From contig SKVJ01000015.1 of the NCBI GenBank assembly GCA_007129495.1, positions 1 through 64,000 of the forward strand: 64,000 nucleotides of DNA, read 5' to 3'. The notes beneath the pieces are model-generated. The model did not search any database, was not told where the DNA came from, and saw only the letters and a program-made list of their open reading frames with translations. Numbering within the stretch: the first letter of the stretch is position 1; each line of letters opens with the position of its first letter. This document shows positions 55,782-64,000 of this stretch, in pieces. The DNA comes from Dehalococcoidia bacterium (GTDB lineage: Bacteria > Chloroflexota > Dehalococcoidia > GIF9 > AB-539-J10). The translations under genes were made by a program, and so were the position numbers.

Positions 55782-56906
55782 ATGGGCAGCATCAATGTCG
55801 CGATAATCGGAGTCGGTAACTGCGCATCCTCTCTCGTACAGGGAGTCCATTACTATCGTGAGGCACAGCAAGATGATTTTGTCCCCGGCCTGATGCATGT
55901 CAACCTCGCCGGTTACCACATATCGGACATCAACTTCGTGGCGGCCATCGATATCGACAAGAACAAGGTGGGAAAGGACCTGGCGAAAGCCATTTACGCC
56001 ACTCCGAATAACACAGTGAAGTTCTGTGAGGTTCCCAAGTCCGGCGTACGAGTGGAGAGGGGCATGACCCACGATGGCTTGGGCAAATACCTCTCTCAAG
56101 TCATCGAAAAGGCTCCCGGACCCACTGCCGATATCGTCGGACTTCTGAAGGAGACCAAGACTGATGTCGTGGTCAATTACCTTCCTGTCGGTAGTGAGGA
56201 GGCGACTAAGTGGTATGTTGAACAGGTGCTCGCAGCTGGTTGCGGATTCATAAACTGCATACCCGTATTTATCGGGCGTGAAGCTTACTGGCAGAAGCGC
56301 TTCGCCGACAAGGGACTCCCAGTGATCGGGGATGATATCAAGTCACAGGTCGGAGCAACCATTGCCCATAGGATACTGACCCGTCTGTTCAGAGATCGAG
56401 GCGTAAGACTTGAAAGGACCTATCAACTCAACTTCGGCGGCAATACCGACTTCATGAACATGCTTGAACGGGAGAGACTCGAGTCTAAGAAGATCTCGAA
56501 GACCAATGCCGTCACATCGCAACTCGAATACGATATGGGTCCTGATAACGTACATGTCGGCCCGAGCGACTATGTGCCATGGCTTCAAGACCGCAAGTTC
56601 TGTCACATCCGCATGGAGGGACGCACGTTTGGGGATGTCCCGTTGAACCTCGAGATGAAACTGGAAGTCTGGGACAGTCCAAACTCAGCCGGCGTCGTCA
56701 TCGACGCTATCAGATGCTGTAAGCTTGCTCTTGACCGTGGACTTTCGGGTACACTGGTGGGGCCGTCATCCTACTTCATGAAATCCCCACCAACTCAGTT
56801 CTCGGACGAGAATGCGAGATGCCGCACCGAGGAGTTCATCTCAGGCGAGTGCCAGGAGGAACCCGTCACACTCCCGACGCCGCTGACTGCCGAGGCGTTG
56901 TCCTAA
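55782..56906 (+). CDS. ino1: Inositol-3-phosphate synthase
   Basis: 374 aa. It converts glucose 6-phosphate to 1L-myo-inositol 3-phosphate with bound NAD+. The N-terminal Rossmann motif is [53 protein letters not shown] and [13 protein letters not shown] are the diagnostic synthase motifs, the last two lining the active site. The short prokaryotic form, as in actinobacteria and archaea. AAGGAGGG 10 nt before the ATG is strong. The next gene is a CDP-alcohol phosphotransferase, so the product probably goes to inositol phospholipid. Confidence 0.95.
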   Translation: MGSINVAIIGVGNCASSLVQGVHYYREAQQDDFVPGLMHVNLAGYHISDINFVAAIDIDKNKVGKDLAKAIYATPNNTVKFCEVPKSGVRVERGMTHDGLGKYLSQVIEKAPGPTADIVGLLKETKTDVVVNYLPVGSEEATKWYVEQVLAAGCGFINCIPVFIGREAYWQKRFADKGLPVIGDDIKSQVGATIAHRILTRLFRDRGVRLERTYQLNFGGNTDFMNMLERERLESKKISKTNAVTSQLEYDMGPDNVHVGPSDYVPWLQDRKFCHIRMEGRTFGDVPLNLEMKLEVWDSPNSAGVVIDAIRCCKLALDRGLSGTLVGPSSYFMKSPPTQFSDENARCRTEEFISGECQEEPVTLPTPLTAEALS

Positions 56907-56933
56907 CAGCACCCGGGGCCAGAAGAATGTGCT

Positions 56934-56954
56934 CGGGCCCGCTCAGCGGGCCCG
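56934..56954 (+). repeat. Hairpin between ino1 and the CDP-alcohol phosphotransferase
   Basis: CGGGCCCG (56934-56941), 5-nt loop, CGGGCCCG (56947-56954), with the stem extendable by 2 bp. It is 27 nt after the ino1 stop and ends only 4 nt before the next ATG, so it may act as a weak terminator or limit translation of the next gene. Confidence 0.55.
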
Positions 56955-56958
56955 TTGT

Positions 56959-57558
56959 ATGTCAATGCCAGACGTTCAGAAGATAAGGAGACAAGCAGGT
57001 ACTCGATTCGCCGAGCCATTGGTGAAACTACTGGCTCACTGCCCGATTTCGCCCAACGCCCTTACTGTTGCGGGCGTAGTCATCACGCTGGTTTCCGCCT
57101 GGCTCGCATCCGAAGGACGGTTCCTCATATCCGGTGTGGTCTTCATCGGCGCTGGATTGTTCGACTTGATTGACGGAGCATTGGCTCGCGCTACCGGCAA
57201 GGCATCGCGATTCGGAGCTATTCTCGACTCCACAAGTGATCGGATATCTGAGGGAGCGATGCTGGCAGGCATTGGGCTGTGGTTCGCACACACTGGCGAT
57301 ACCATGGCGATGCTTGTGACGTATGTAGCGCTCATTGCCTCGTTTCTGGTCAGTTATTTGCGCGCTCGTGGCGAGGCAGTCGGCATGGAATGTACCGTTG
57401 GTTTGTGTACGCGACCGGAGCGCGTTATAGTATTGGCGCTGGGGCTTCTTACAGGCTTCGTATTCGTCGCGGTTACGGTATTGGCAGTCTGCGCCTCGGT
57501 GACCGTCGTCGAACGGTTGCTCTATATTCATCGCAAAGGAAAGGAGTCCGGAAACTGA
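56959..57558 (+). CDS. CDP-alcohol phosphatidyltransferase (probable phosphatidylinositol phosphate synthase)
   Basis: 199 aa with about six membrane helices. The active-site motif D-x2-D-G-x2-A-R-x8-G-x3-D-x3-D is complete (DLIDGALARATGKASRFGAI then LDSTSD). It would join CDP-diacylglycerol (or an archaeal-type lipid) to a polar alcohol phosphate. The adjacent inositol-phosphate synthase makes inositol phosphate the likely acceptor, as in mycobacterial PIP synthase; glycerophosphate (pgsA activity) is the alternative. ATG 56959 or 56965; no clear ribosome binding site because the hairpin lies there. It overlaps purA by 1 nt (TGATG). Confidence 0.85.
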   Translation: MSMPDVQKIRRQAGTRFAEPLVKLLAHCPISPNALTVAGVVITLVSAWLASEGRFLISGVVFIGAGLFDLIDGALARATGKASRFGAILDSTSDRISEGAMLAGIGLWFAHTGDTMAMLVTYVALIASFLVSYLRARGEAVGMECTVGLCTRPERVIVLALGLLTGFVFVAVTVLAVCASVTVVERLLYIHRKGKESGN

Positions 57559-58835
57559 TGCCAGTTGTCGCGCTTGTCGGAGGTCAGTGGGGAGACGAGG
57601 GAAAAGGCAAAGTCATCGATTCGCTCGCTGCAAAAGCACACATGGTTGTGAGGTACGCCGGAGGTGATAACGCAGGCCACACAACTGTGAATCCACACGG
57701 TACCTTCCGGCTTCATCTCATCCCTTCCGGAATCTTCTATCACGATGTTCGCTGCGTCATCGGAAATGGAGTTGTGGTCAATCCTGCCGTACTACTCCGC
57801 GAGATAGCAGAGTTGCGTGAACGGGGGGTAGATACCCGAAACCTCGTGGTCAGTGACAGGGCTCATCTGATCATGCCGTATCACACCCTGCTGGATAAGC
57901 TTGAGGAGCAGCGCAGGGGGCAAGGCGCAATAGGCACGACGCAGCGAGGCATCGGTCCCGCGTTTGTCGACAAAGTAGCCCGAACAGGACTACGGGTCGG
58001 AGACCTTCTCAATGCGACCGTCTTTCGAAGCAGGCTTGAGGAGGTTATGGAGCAGAAGAATGCGCTGCTCACCTCGCTCTACAGGCATCCGGCGATCTCG
58101 GTCGATGATGTCTACAAACAGTACATGGACTTCGGTGCGCAGCTTCGATGGCATATCACCGATACGCTACCACTCATCCATGACTCCATAGCACGTGGAG
58201 AGACAGTGATGCTGGAAGGCGCGCAGGGCGCCCTGTTGGATACGGATTTTGGGACCTACCCATACGTGACCTCGTCATCCCCGCTCGCGGGAAGCGCTAC
58301 TCTTGGAAGCGGCATCGGCCCCACTCTTATTGATCGGGTCATGGGTGTTTTCAAAGCCTACGCCACCCGCGTGGGTAGCGGCCCGATGCCGACCGAACTC
58401 AAGGATGACATGGGCGACTTCATTCGAGAGAAGGCAGGCGAATACGGCGCCACTACGGGTCGGCCCAGACGCTGTGGATGGTTCGACGGCGTGGGTGGCA
58501 AGTTCAGCGTGCGGATAAATGGGATGACCGAGGTGGCATTGACTCACCTGGACATCTTTGATGGCTTCGAGTCCATCAAGATCTGCACAGGCTATATGGT
58601 AGACGGCAACTTCACCACCGACTTCCCCACCAGAGTTGAGACCGTCGCACGATGTGAACCGGTGTACGAGGAACTGCCCGGATGGGAGGAACGCACTGAA
58701 GATATAAGCGACTTCCGGCAACTACCGGTAAATGCGAGGAACTATGTGGCTACTATCTCCAGACTCATCGGCTGCAATGTGTCGCTCCTGTCAATGGGAC
58801 CGAAACGCGAGCAAATGATTGAGGTCCCTTCCTAG
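57558..58835 (+). CDS. purA: Adenylosuccinate synthetase
   Basis: 425 aa. It makes adenylosuccinate from IMP, aspartate and GTP. The N-terminus VVALVGGQWGDEGKGKVID is the GTP/IMP loop; GGDNAGHTTV, GTTQRGIGPAFVDK, EGAQGALLDTDFGTYPYVTS and GRPRRCGWFD are all characteristic. The start is ATG 57558 sharing the A of the upstream TGA, with AAAGGAG before it; the longer frame upstream is a shadow of the phosphotransferase gene. It converges with dapA. Confidence 0.97.
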   Translation: MPVVALVGGQWGDEGKGKVIDSLAAKAHMVVRYAGGDNAGHTTVNPHGTFRLHLIPSGIFYHDVRCVIGNGVVVNPAVLLREIAELRERGVDTRNLVVSDRAHLIMPYHTLLDKLEEQRRGQGAIGTTQRGIGPAFVDKVARTGLRVGDLLNATVFRSRLEEVMEQKNALLTSLYRHPAISVDDVYKQYMDFGAQLRWHITDTLPLIHDSIARGETVMLEGAQGALLDTDFGTYPYVTSSSPLAGSATLGSGIGPTLIDRVMGVFKAYATRVGSGPMPTELKDDMGDFIREKAGEYGATTGRPRRCGWFDGVGGKFSVRINGMTEVALTHLDIFDGFESIKICTGYMVDGNFTTDFPTRVETVARCEPVYEELPGWEERTEDISDFRQLPVNARNYVATISRLIGCNVSLLSMGPKREQMIEVPS

Positions 58836-58883
58836 GCCTGCGCAACCCCGCTCACATGATCAAGGGGACCCTGTTCGCCAGCA

Positions 58884-59780
58884 TCAACCAGGCAAGGGCA
58901 AGTCAACTTTGACTTGTTTCAGGGCCGCGGTTATCGCGTTCGCCGTCTTATCATCCGGTTCGCACAATGGCAATCGGGTCGATCCAACTTCAAAGCCCAA
59001 GAGATTCATTGCAAACTTCAGCGGTACAGGATTGGCAACAAGGAACATGGCCTCGACGAAAGGAAGCAAGCGCCGATGGATTGCCGCAGCCTCCTCGATT
59101 CTCCCTGTGAGAAGCTTATCCATCATCTCCTTTGTCTGCAAGCCAACCAGGCACGTCACCACGCCGACCACACCATACCCACCCATCGCCATTAACGGAA
59201 ACGTATCGCCGTCATTACCACTGTACACGAGGAAATCTTTCGGCACACCCTGAATGATCTCGGAAATCTGGTGGAAGTTCGCACTGGCCTCCTTCACTCC
59301 GAGGATGTTGTCCACCTTACTGAGACGGATCACAGTCTCAGCCGCAAGATTGCAGGAAGTGCGTGACGGAACGTTGTATAACAAACAAGGCAGGTTGCAC
59401 GCGGTTGCGATGGTACTGAAGTGGCGATAGAGCCCTTCCTGGGTTGGCCTGTTGTAATAAGGAACCACGAGCAAACAGGCATCAACTCCAATTTTCTCAG
59501 CCTCTCGCGTCAATTCGATGCTCTCGCGGGTACTGTAGTTACCTGTCCCCGCAATCACCACGCCGGCGCCGCCCAGTTCATCCTTGACTTCGCCGAATAA
59601 GCGGAGTTTTTCCTCGACACTGAGTGTCGGTGACTCACCAGTAGTCCCCGACACAACCAGGCCATCACTGCCGGACTGCATTAACGCGCGCGCCAGCTTC
59701 CTTGCCTGCACATAGTCCACTTCACCTTCTTCATCAAAAGGGGTTACCATTGCAGTTAGAAGTCTTCCAAATTTCGGCAT
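58884..59780 (-). CDS. dapA: 4-hydroxy-tetrahydrodipicolinate synthase
   Basis: 298 aa (beta/alpha)8 lyase. The Schiff-base lysine is K163 (ILGVKEASAN), Y135 lies in LLYNVPSRTS, and the entrance motif is SGTTGESPTL. It condenses pyruvate with aspartate semialdehyde, the first lysine/diaminopimelate step. It follows asd by 1 nt and works with asd and dapB. Last gene of the minus-strand group beginning at rpsO. Confidence 0.97.
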   Translation of the reverse strand: MPKFGRLLTAMVTPFDEEGEVDYVQARKLARALMQSGSDGLVVSGTTGESPTLSVEEKLRLFGEVKDELGGAGVVIAGTGNYSTRESIELTREAEKIGVDACLLVVPYYNRPTQEGLYRHFSTIATACNLPCLLYNVPSRTSCNLAAETVIRLSKVDNILGVKEASANFHQISEIIQGVPKDFLVYSGNDGDTFPLMAMGGYGVVGVVTCLVGLQTKEMMDKLLTGRIEEAAAIHRRLLPFVEAMFLVANPVPLKFAMNLLGFEVGSTRLPLCEPDDKTANAITAALKQVKVDLPLPG

Positions 59781-59781
59781 C

Positions 59782-60819
59782 TCAGGCCCTCCTCCTCTTG
59801 TACTTGATCTGGCCCCGGCGCAAACCTTCCTCAGCTATCTGTACTGCATTAAGCGCGGCACCCTTTCGGAGATTGTCGCATACCACCCACATAGATAATG
59901 AATTGGAACGCGAGGTATCTCTCCGAATCCTCCCAACGAACACGTGATTGAGGCCACTTGCCGCCCACGGCTGCGGATAGAAACTGACACTCGGATCGTC
60001 CAGGATCCGCACGCCTGGCGCCCGAGCGAGTGCCTTACGTGCCTCCTCGGGACTGATTGCCGAGTCAAACTCGACGTTCACTGCTTGACTCTGTCCAAAG
60101 TACACCGGCACACGGACGCATGTAGCCGAGATACCAAGCGAATCGTCCCGCAGGATCCTGCGGGTCTCCTGAACTATTCGCCATTCCTCTTTGGTGTAGC
60201 CATTGTCAAGAAACACGTCGATCTCCGGGAGCACATTGAACGCGATCTGGTGGGAGTACATATGAGGGCATACCCTGCGGCCCTCCAGTACGCGCTTCGC
60301 CTGAGCTGTGAGTTCCTTGAGTGCCGCTGTGGTGCCGCTGCAAGAAACGGGTTGGTAGGTACTAACCACTATCCGCTTAATGGGATTGACGCTATGCAGT
60401 GGAAACAAAGCCACCACAAGCTGGATCGTGGAACACCCGGGGTTCCCTACCACCCCCTTATGCTGAGCTAGATCCTCGACATTGGCCTCAGGTACGATTA
60501 GTGGTACAGATTCATCCGTAACCGCCACGCCACTGTCGTCGATAACGACTGCTCCTGCCTGAATGGCTGCGGGCAGCAAACGACGGCTGGAGTCCATCCC
60601 ATCACAGAAGAAAACGACATCAAGATTGCGGAATCCATCAGATGTGGCCTCTTCCACCTCCAGTCGACCATGTCGAAAAAAGAATTCCGCGCCTGGCGTT
60701 CGGTCGGTGTCGAACAGATGCACGGACGACACAGGAAAACGTCGTTCCTCAAGAATCTTGAGAATCTCCTGGCCGACCAATCCTTCGGCACCGAGAATAC
60801 CAATATCGACAGTGTCCAT
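59782..60819 (-). CDS. asd: Aspartate-semialdehyde dehydrogenase
   Basis: 345 aa from ATG 60819, which shares one base with the dapB stop (TGATG); a GTG one codon earlier is possible. NADP fold at the N-terminus (IGILGAEGLVGQEIL); the nucleophile is C129 in GNPGCSTIQL; SCSGTTAALKEL is the substrate region. It reduces aspartyl phosphate to the semialdehyde used by DapA. Confidence 0.97.
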   Translation of the reverse strand: MDTVDIGILGAEGLVGQEILKILEERRFPVSSVHLFDTDRTPGAEFFFRHGRLEVEEATSDGFRNLDVVFFCDGMDSSRRLLPAAIQAGAVVIDDSGVAVTDESVPLIVPEANVEDLAQHKGVVGNPGCSTIQLVVALFPLHSVNPIKRIVVSTYQPVSCSGTTAALKELTAQAKRVLEGRRVCPHMYSHQIAFNVLPEIDVFLDNGYTKEEWRIVQETRRILRDDSLGISATCVRVPVYFGQSQAVNVEFDSAISPEEARKALARAPGVRILDDPSVSFYPQPWAASGLNHVFVGRIRRDTSRSNSLSMWVVCDNLRKGAALNAVQIAEEGLRRGQIKYKRRRA

Positions 60820-61619
60820 CACACCCGCAAGCCCAACAGTTTGTCAAGACCGACTATAAGGCCTGGAGTCTTGACGACTTCTTTTACCGAAAGGATGACA
60901 CCCGGCATGTATGACTCCCGACTGGTCGCATCATGTCGCAACAGTAGAGTCTGTCCCTGGCCGCCGAGAATCACTTCCTGAGATGCCATCACGCCAGGCA
61001 GGCGGATACTGTGAACAGCCAAACCTCCAACTTCCCCTCCTCTGACTCCAGCCAGTATCTCCTTCTCCGTTGATGGGTATACAAATCGCGAACCACGAGC
61101 TTCCGTCATCATTCTTGCGGTGGCCAATGCGGTTCCGGATGGAGCATCAATCTTCTTATCATGATGCATCTCAACAATCTCGGCATTCGAGAAGAACTTC
61201 CCAGCAATACTTGCCAGATGCATCAGCAGCACCGCGCCAACTGAGAAATTCGGGGCTAGCACGACTCCCACTGAATAACGATCACAAAGCTCACGTATCT
61301 CTTCAACATCGCCATCGGAAAGACCCGTAGTCCCTGTCACCATGTTCACTTTGAGAGGCAGCGTGGTGCGCAATGCCTCCATAGCTACATGAGCTTGAGT
61401 GAAATCGACAACAACATCCGGGCATGTTTTCTCGAGAAGAGAGTCCAGCTCTGACGAGAAAGGAATGAGGTCAGGGTGTTCAGGAACAGGCAAATACGGT
61501 TGAGGAGCGCTGCTTTCCACCGCACCGACAAGACGCAATTCGGGATCCGAAAGAACAGCACGGACGACCTCTCGCCCCATTCTTCCCAAGGCGCCGTTGA
61601 CAACCACACGCGTTCGCAC
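60819..61619 (-). CDS. dapB: 4-hydroxy-tetrahydrodipicolinate reductase
   Basis: 266 aa. NAD(P) motif VVVNGALGRMGREV near the N-terminus, and the catalytic EMHHDKKIDAPSGTAL (His-His, Lys) and GEVGGLAVHSIRLPG regions. The start is GTG 61619 with GGAGGT 5 nt upstream. It follows pnp by 69 nt; its stop overlaps asd by 1 nt. Confidence 0.97.
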   Translation of the reverse strand: MRTRVVVNGALGRMGREVVRAVLSDPELRLVGAVESSAPQPYLPVPEHPDLIPFSSELDSLLEKTCPDVVVDFTQAHVAMEALRTTLPLKVNMVTGTTGLSDGDVEEIRELCDRYSVGVVLAPNFSVGAVLLMHLASIAGKFFSNAEIVEMHHDKKIDAPSGTALATARMMTEARGSRFVYPSTEKEILAGVRGGEVGGLAVHSIRLPGVMASQEVILGGQGQTLLLRHDATSRESYMPGVILSVKEVVKTPGLIVGLDKLLGLRV

Positions 61620-61688
61620 AGTTGACCTCCATCACAACAATCCACTGCATGCCTGGCTCAGAACATTGCAGGCCAGATGCAGGGCCCC

Positions 61689-63872
61689 CTAGGATCGCCG
61701 CGGACCACCCTGTGGAGGACGTTGCTGAGAAGGTGGTCCCTGTCGTGGAGGACGGGAGGGTGAAGATCTCGACTGTCTCGGCTGGTACTCTTCCGAATCT
61801 CCAGCAAACACAGCACGACGCGACAGATTAATGCGACCGAGGCTATCTATCTCGATAACTTTGACAGTCACCTCGTCACCTAGCTCCACCTCATCCTGAA
61901 CCGTAGGAACCCTGTAAGTGGCAAGTTCGCTTATGTGAACAAGCCCTTCTTTGCCAGGAAGAATCTCTACCATTGCTCCAAAGTCGAATATACGGGTTAC
62001 CTTTCCAGTATATACCTCACCGACCTTTGCTTCGCGAGTCAAGTCCTCGACCATCTTCACGGCACGACGAGTGGCCTCTTCGTTGGCTGAGCCGATCACG
62101 ACCCGTCCGTCATTCTTGACATCGATCGTGGTCTTTGTCTCGTCGATGATAGCCCGAATATTGCGACCACCAGGTCCTATAAGTGCACCTATCTTCTCAA
62201 TATCGATCTTAAGTTCAATCACACGAGGAGCGAATGGGCTCAATTCGGACCTGCTCTCACTAATAGTTTCGGCCATCTTGGACAGTATCGCGAGCCTGGC
62301 ATCACGAGCCTGCGCGACCGCTTCGCGGAGCAACTGAGGGGTGATCCCCTTCATCTTGATGTCGAGTTGTAATGCAGTAATCCCATCCCGGGTACCTGCG
62401 ACCTTGAAGTCCATATCTCCCAGCGCATCCTCCATACCCTCTATATCAGTGAGAATGACGTGCTCCGCGCTGTCAGCACTGATGACGCCCATCGCGATTC
62501 CGGCGACAGGTGCCTTAATCGGCACTCCTGCATCCATCAGCGATAGCGTCGAACCGCACACACTTGCCATCGAGGAACTACCGTTAGAACTGAGAATCTC
62601 TGAAACCAGCCGGATTGTATAAGGGAACTCCTCCTCAGATGGGATCACCGGGCCAATGGCACGCTCAGCAAGAGCGCCGTGCCCTATCTCTCGTCTGCCC
62701 GGCATTCGAAATCGCCTGACTTCACCGGTGGCAAAACCGGGGAAATTGTAATGATGCATGAACCTCTTCGTTTCAGCGAGACCAAGGCCGTCAAGCATCT
62801 GCTCCTGGCGACCTGACCCCAGCGTTGTTACGGTCAACGCCTGAGTCTGCCCGCGCGAGAACAGACCCGAACCATGCGTACATGGCAGCACGCCAACTTC
62901 CGTGGAGATGGTGCGTATCTCGTCATGCCGGCGTCCATCCACATGCTGTCTGGTTCTCAGGATATGCTCACGCACAAGACTTCTGAGTTGAGAATGGTAG
63001 ACGTACGCTACTTCCGGCTCTGCGTATTGGTCGCCCAGTGTGGCAACTACTTCCTTTCTCAGGCCTTCAAGAGCCGCCGAACGTCCTTTCTTGTCTGCTT
63101 GATCAAGAGCGACAGGGACCTTCGCGCCAAGTATAGATGAGACAGCAGCAACGAGATCCGCCGGGGGCTCATAGGGGGTCACCGGGATCTTGGGCTGACC
63201 GCCCAGTGCAACGAACTCATCCTGAAGCGAGATAATCTCCAGATTCGCCTCATGTCCACGCCGAATTGCCTCGAGTATCGTCTCCTCGGTTACTTCATCG
63301 CCTCCCGCCTCCACCATAACCACTGCATCTCTCGTACTGCCAATCACAATATCAAGTTGGCTTTCTTCCATTGCGGCCATGCTGGCATTTACTACGAGTT
63401 CCCCATCAATATATCCCACACGGACAGCGGACACCGGCCCTTCAAATGGTATTTCGGATATACAAAGCGCAGCCGAAGCGCCTATAAGTGCACATGTATC
63501 AGGATTATTCACCTTATCAGCGGAGAGCACGGTCGCGATGACCTGAGTCTCGCGCCCGAATCTTTTGGACAGCAGCGGCCTGAGGCATCGATCCACCAAA
63601 CGGGATGTCAGTGTGGCTTCTTCAGTAGGCCTGCCTTCGCGCCTGATGAAGCTTCCCGGAATTCTCCCTGCGGCGTAGAGTTTCTCTTCATAATCGACCG
63701 TCAGAGGTACGAAATCCATTCCTCCCACAGTCTCAGGGGCCACACAGACCGTCACCAGTACAATTGTGTCCCCGTAGCGAACCAGGACCGAACCGTTAGC
63801 CTGCTGCGCGAATCTCCCGGTCTCCAAGCTGAAAGTACACCCAGCCAATGTGCGCTGCACGAGTTGGCTCAT
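61689..63872 (-). CDS. pnp: Polyribonucleotide nucleotidyltransferase (PNPase)
   Basis: 727 aa 3'-5' phosphorolytic exoribonuclease. Two RNase PH cores (first about 5-220, second about 310-540, with the active-site GSSSMASVCGSTLSLMDAG), KH domain (IGALIGPGGRNIRAIID), S1 domain (GEVYTGKVTRIFDFGAMVEI) and a Pro/Arg/Gln-rich tail of about 35 residues. It degrades RNA and can add heteropolymeric tails. It lies 1 nt after rpsO, the conserved order; its GAGGAGG lies within the end of rpsO. Confidence 0.98.
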   Translation of the reverse strand: MSQLVQRTLAGCTFSLETGRFAQQANGSVLVRYGDTIVLVTVCVAPETVGGMDFVPLTVDYEEKLYAAGRIPGSFIRREGRPTEEATLTSRLVDRCLRPLLSKRFGRETQVIATVLSADKVNNPDTCALIGASAALCISEIPFEGPVSAVRVGYIDGELVVNASMAAMEESQLDIVIGSTRDAVVMVEAGGDEVTEETILEAIRRGHEANLEIISLQDEFVALGGQPKIPVTPYEPPADLVAAVSSILGAKVPVALDQADKKGRSAALEGLRKEVVATLGDQYAEPEVAYVYHSQLRSLVREHILRTRQHVDGRRHDEIRTISTEVGVLPCTHGSGLFSRGQTQALTVTTLGSGRQEQMLDGLGLAETKRFMHHYNFPGFATGEVRRFRMPGRREIGHGALAERAIGPVIPSEEEFPYTIRLVSEILSSNGSSSMASVCGSTLSLMDAGVPIKAPVAGIAMGVISADSAEHVILTDIEGMEDALGDMDFKVAGTRDGITALQLDIKMKGITPQLLREAVAQARDARLAILSKMAETISESRSELSPFAPRVIELKIDIEKIGALIGPGGRNIRAIIDETKTTIDVKNDGRVVIGSANEEATRRAVKMVEDLTREAKVGEVYTGKVTRIFDFGAMVEILPGKEGLVHISELATYRVPTVQDEVELGDEVTVKVIEIDSLGRINLSRRAVFAGDSEEYQPRQSRSSPSRPPRQGPPSQQRPPQGGPRRS

Positions 63873-63873
63873 A

Positions 63874-64000
63874 CTACCTCCTCAAACCCAGACTACTGAC
63901 TAGCTTGGCGTACCTCGTATGGTCCTCTCTGTCCAGATACGACAGATACCTTCGTCGGCGTGCCGTGAGCCTTAGCAGGGCACGTCGTGTGGTGTGGTCT
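63874..64000 (-). CDS. rpsO: 30S ribosomal protein uS15, C-terminal part
   Basis: 42 codons at the right edge, ending in TAG: DHTTRRALLRLTARRRRYLS then YLDREDHTRYAKLVSSLGLR. This fits the end of uS15 (helix 3 and 4 with the DHHS-like turn). The gene continues past the window edge. It is immediately upstream of pnp, the conserved arrangement. Confidence 0.95.
   Translation of the reverse strand, partial: DHTTRRALLRLTARRRRYLSYLDREDHTRYAKLVSSLGLRR

Noticed and set aside
57279-57557. N-terminal extension of purA
   Set aside because: It reads the CDP-alcohol phosphotransferase gene in another frame; the family start with GGQWGDEGKGK and a ribosome binding site are at 57558.

Overview
This is a compact bacterial chromosome window of moderate GC content (roughly mid-50s percent by eye) with few gaps, many stop/start overlaps, and no insertion sequences, prophage or CRISPR arrays. 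Gene content points to an uncultured, probably anaerobic bacterium of the Chloroflexota, most likely Dehalococcoidia-like. The grounds are a long uninterrupted ribosomal super-operon without tuf, a sodium-pump decarboxylase operon, acyl-CoA genes including a 4-hydroxybutyryl-CoA dehydratase-type protein, inositol-phosphate lipid genes, a DUF1461/TIGR01906 membrane protein, and a tubulin-superfamily GTPase beside coiled-coil proteins. The taxonomic placement is inference.

Layout. 1-1200: end of a TRAP-transporter permease, a terminator, and a Nit-type amidase. 1258-4700: two cytosolic coiled-coil proteins with exact 25-residue and 11-residue repeats, converging on a CetZ/FtsZ-like GTPase. 4895-8776 (minus): NAD(P)H-hydrate repair enzyme, queuosine-precursor transporter and tRNA-guanine transglycosylase. 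9148-15983: ligA, a NUDIX hydrolase, an RNase H-like nuclease, an amidohydrolase, thpR, a zinc ribbon, comF, hpf and ogt. 15976-19425 (minus): dnaE, apparently leaderless. 19454-22784: a DUF1461 membrane protein, a crotonase, recA and recX. 22897-26400: a complete four-gene sodium-translocating decarboxylase (gamma, beta, alpha, biotin carrier). Its beta subunit carries an embedded biotinyl-like barrel domain without the biotin lysine. Then tRNA-Ile and a degenerate GIY-YIG protein.

46664-27278 (minus): a nearly gapless run of 37 genes from rpsL to rpsI (str, S10, spc and alpha groups plus secY, adk, map, infA, truA, rplM). A 31-aa bS22 (COX24/AURKAIP1, mS38-like) gene lies between rplW and rplB. 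It diverges from the nusA-ylxR-infB-rbfA operon (47034-51022). Both transcripts have well-formed promoters and terminator-like structures in their leaders.

51032-54920 (minus): a 4-hydroxybutyryl-CoA dehydratase-type protein, an acyl-CoA dehydrogenase and an enoyl-CoA hydratase, likely one catabolic unit. 55782-58835: myo-inositol-phosphate synthase, a CDP-alcohol phosphotransferase (probably making phosphatidylinositol phosphate) and purA. 58884-64000 (minus): rpsO (partial), pnp, dapB, asd and dapA, linking RNA turnover to lysine/diaminopimelate synthesis.

Best candidates for something not well described: the repeat-protein/tubulin locus, the OadB-embedded barrel domain, bS22 inside the S10 operon, and the attenuator-like elements between nusA and rpsL.
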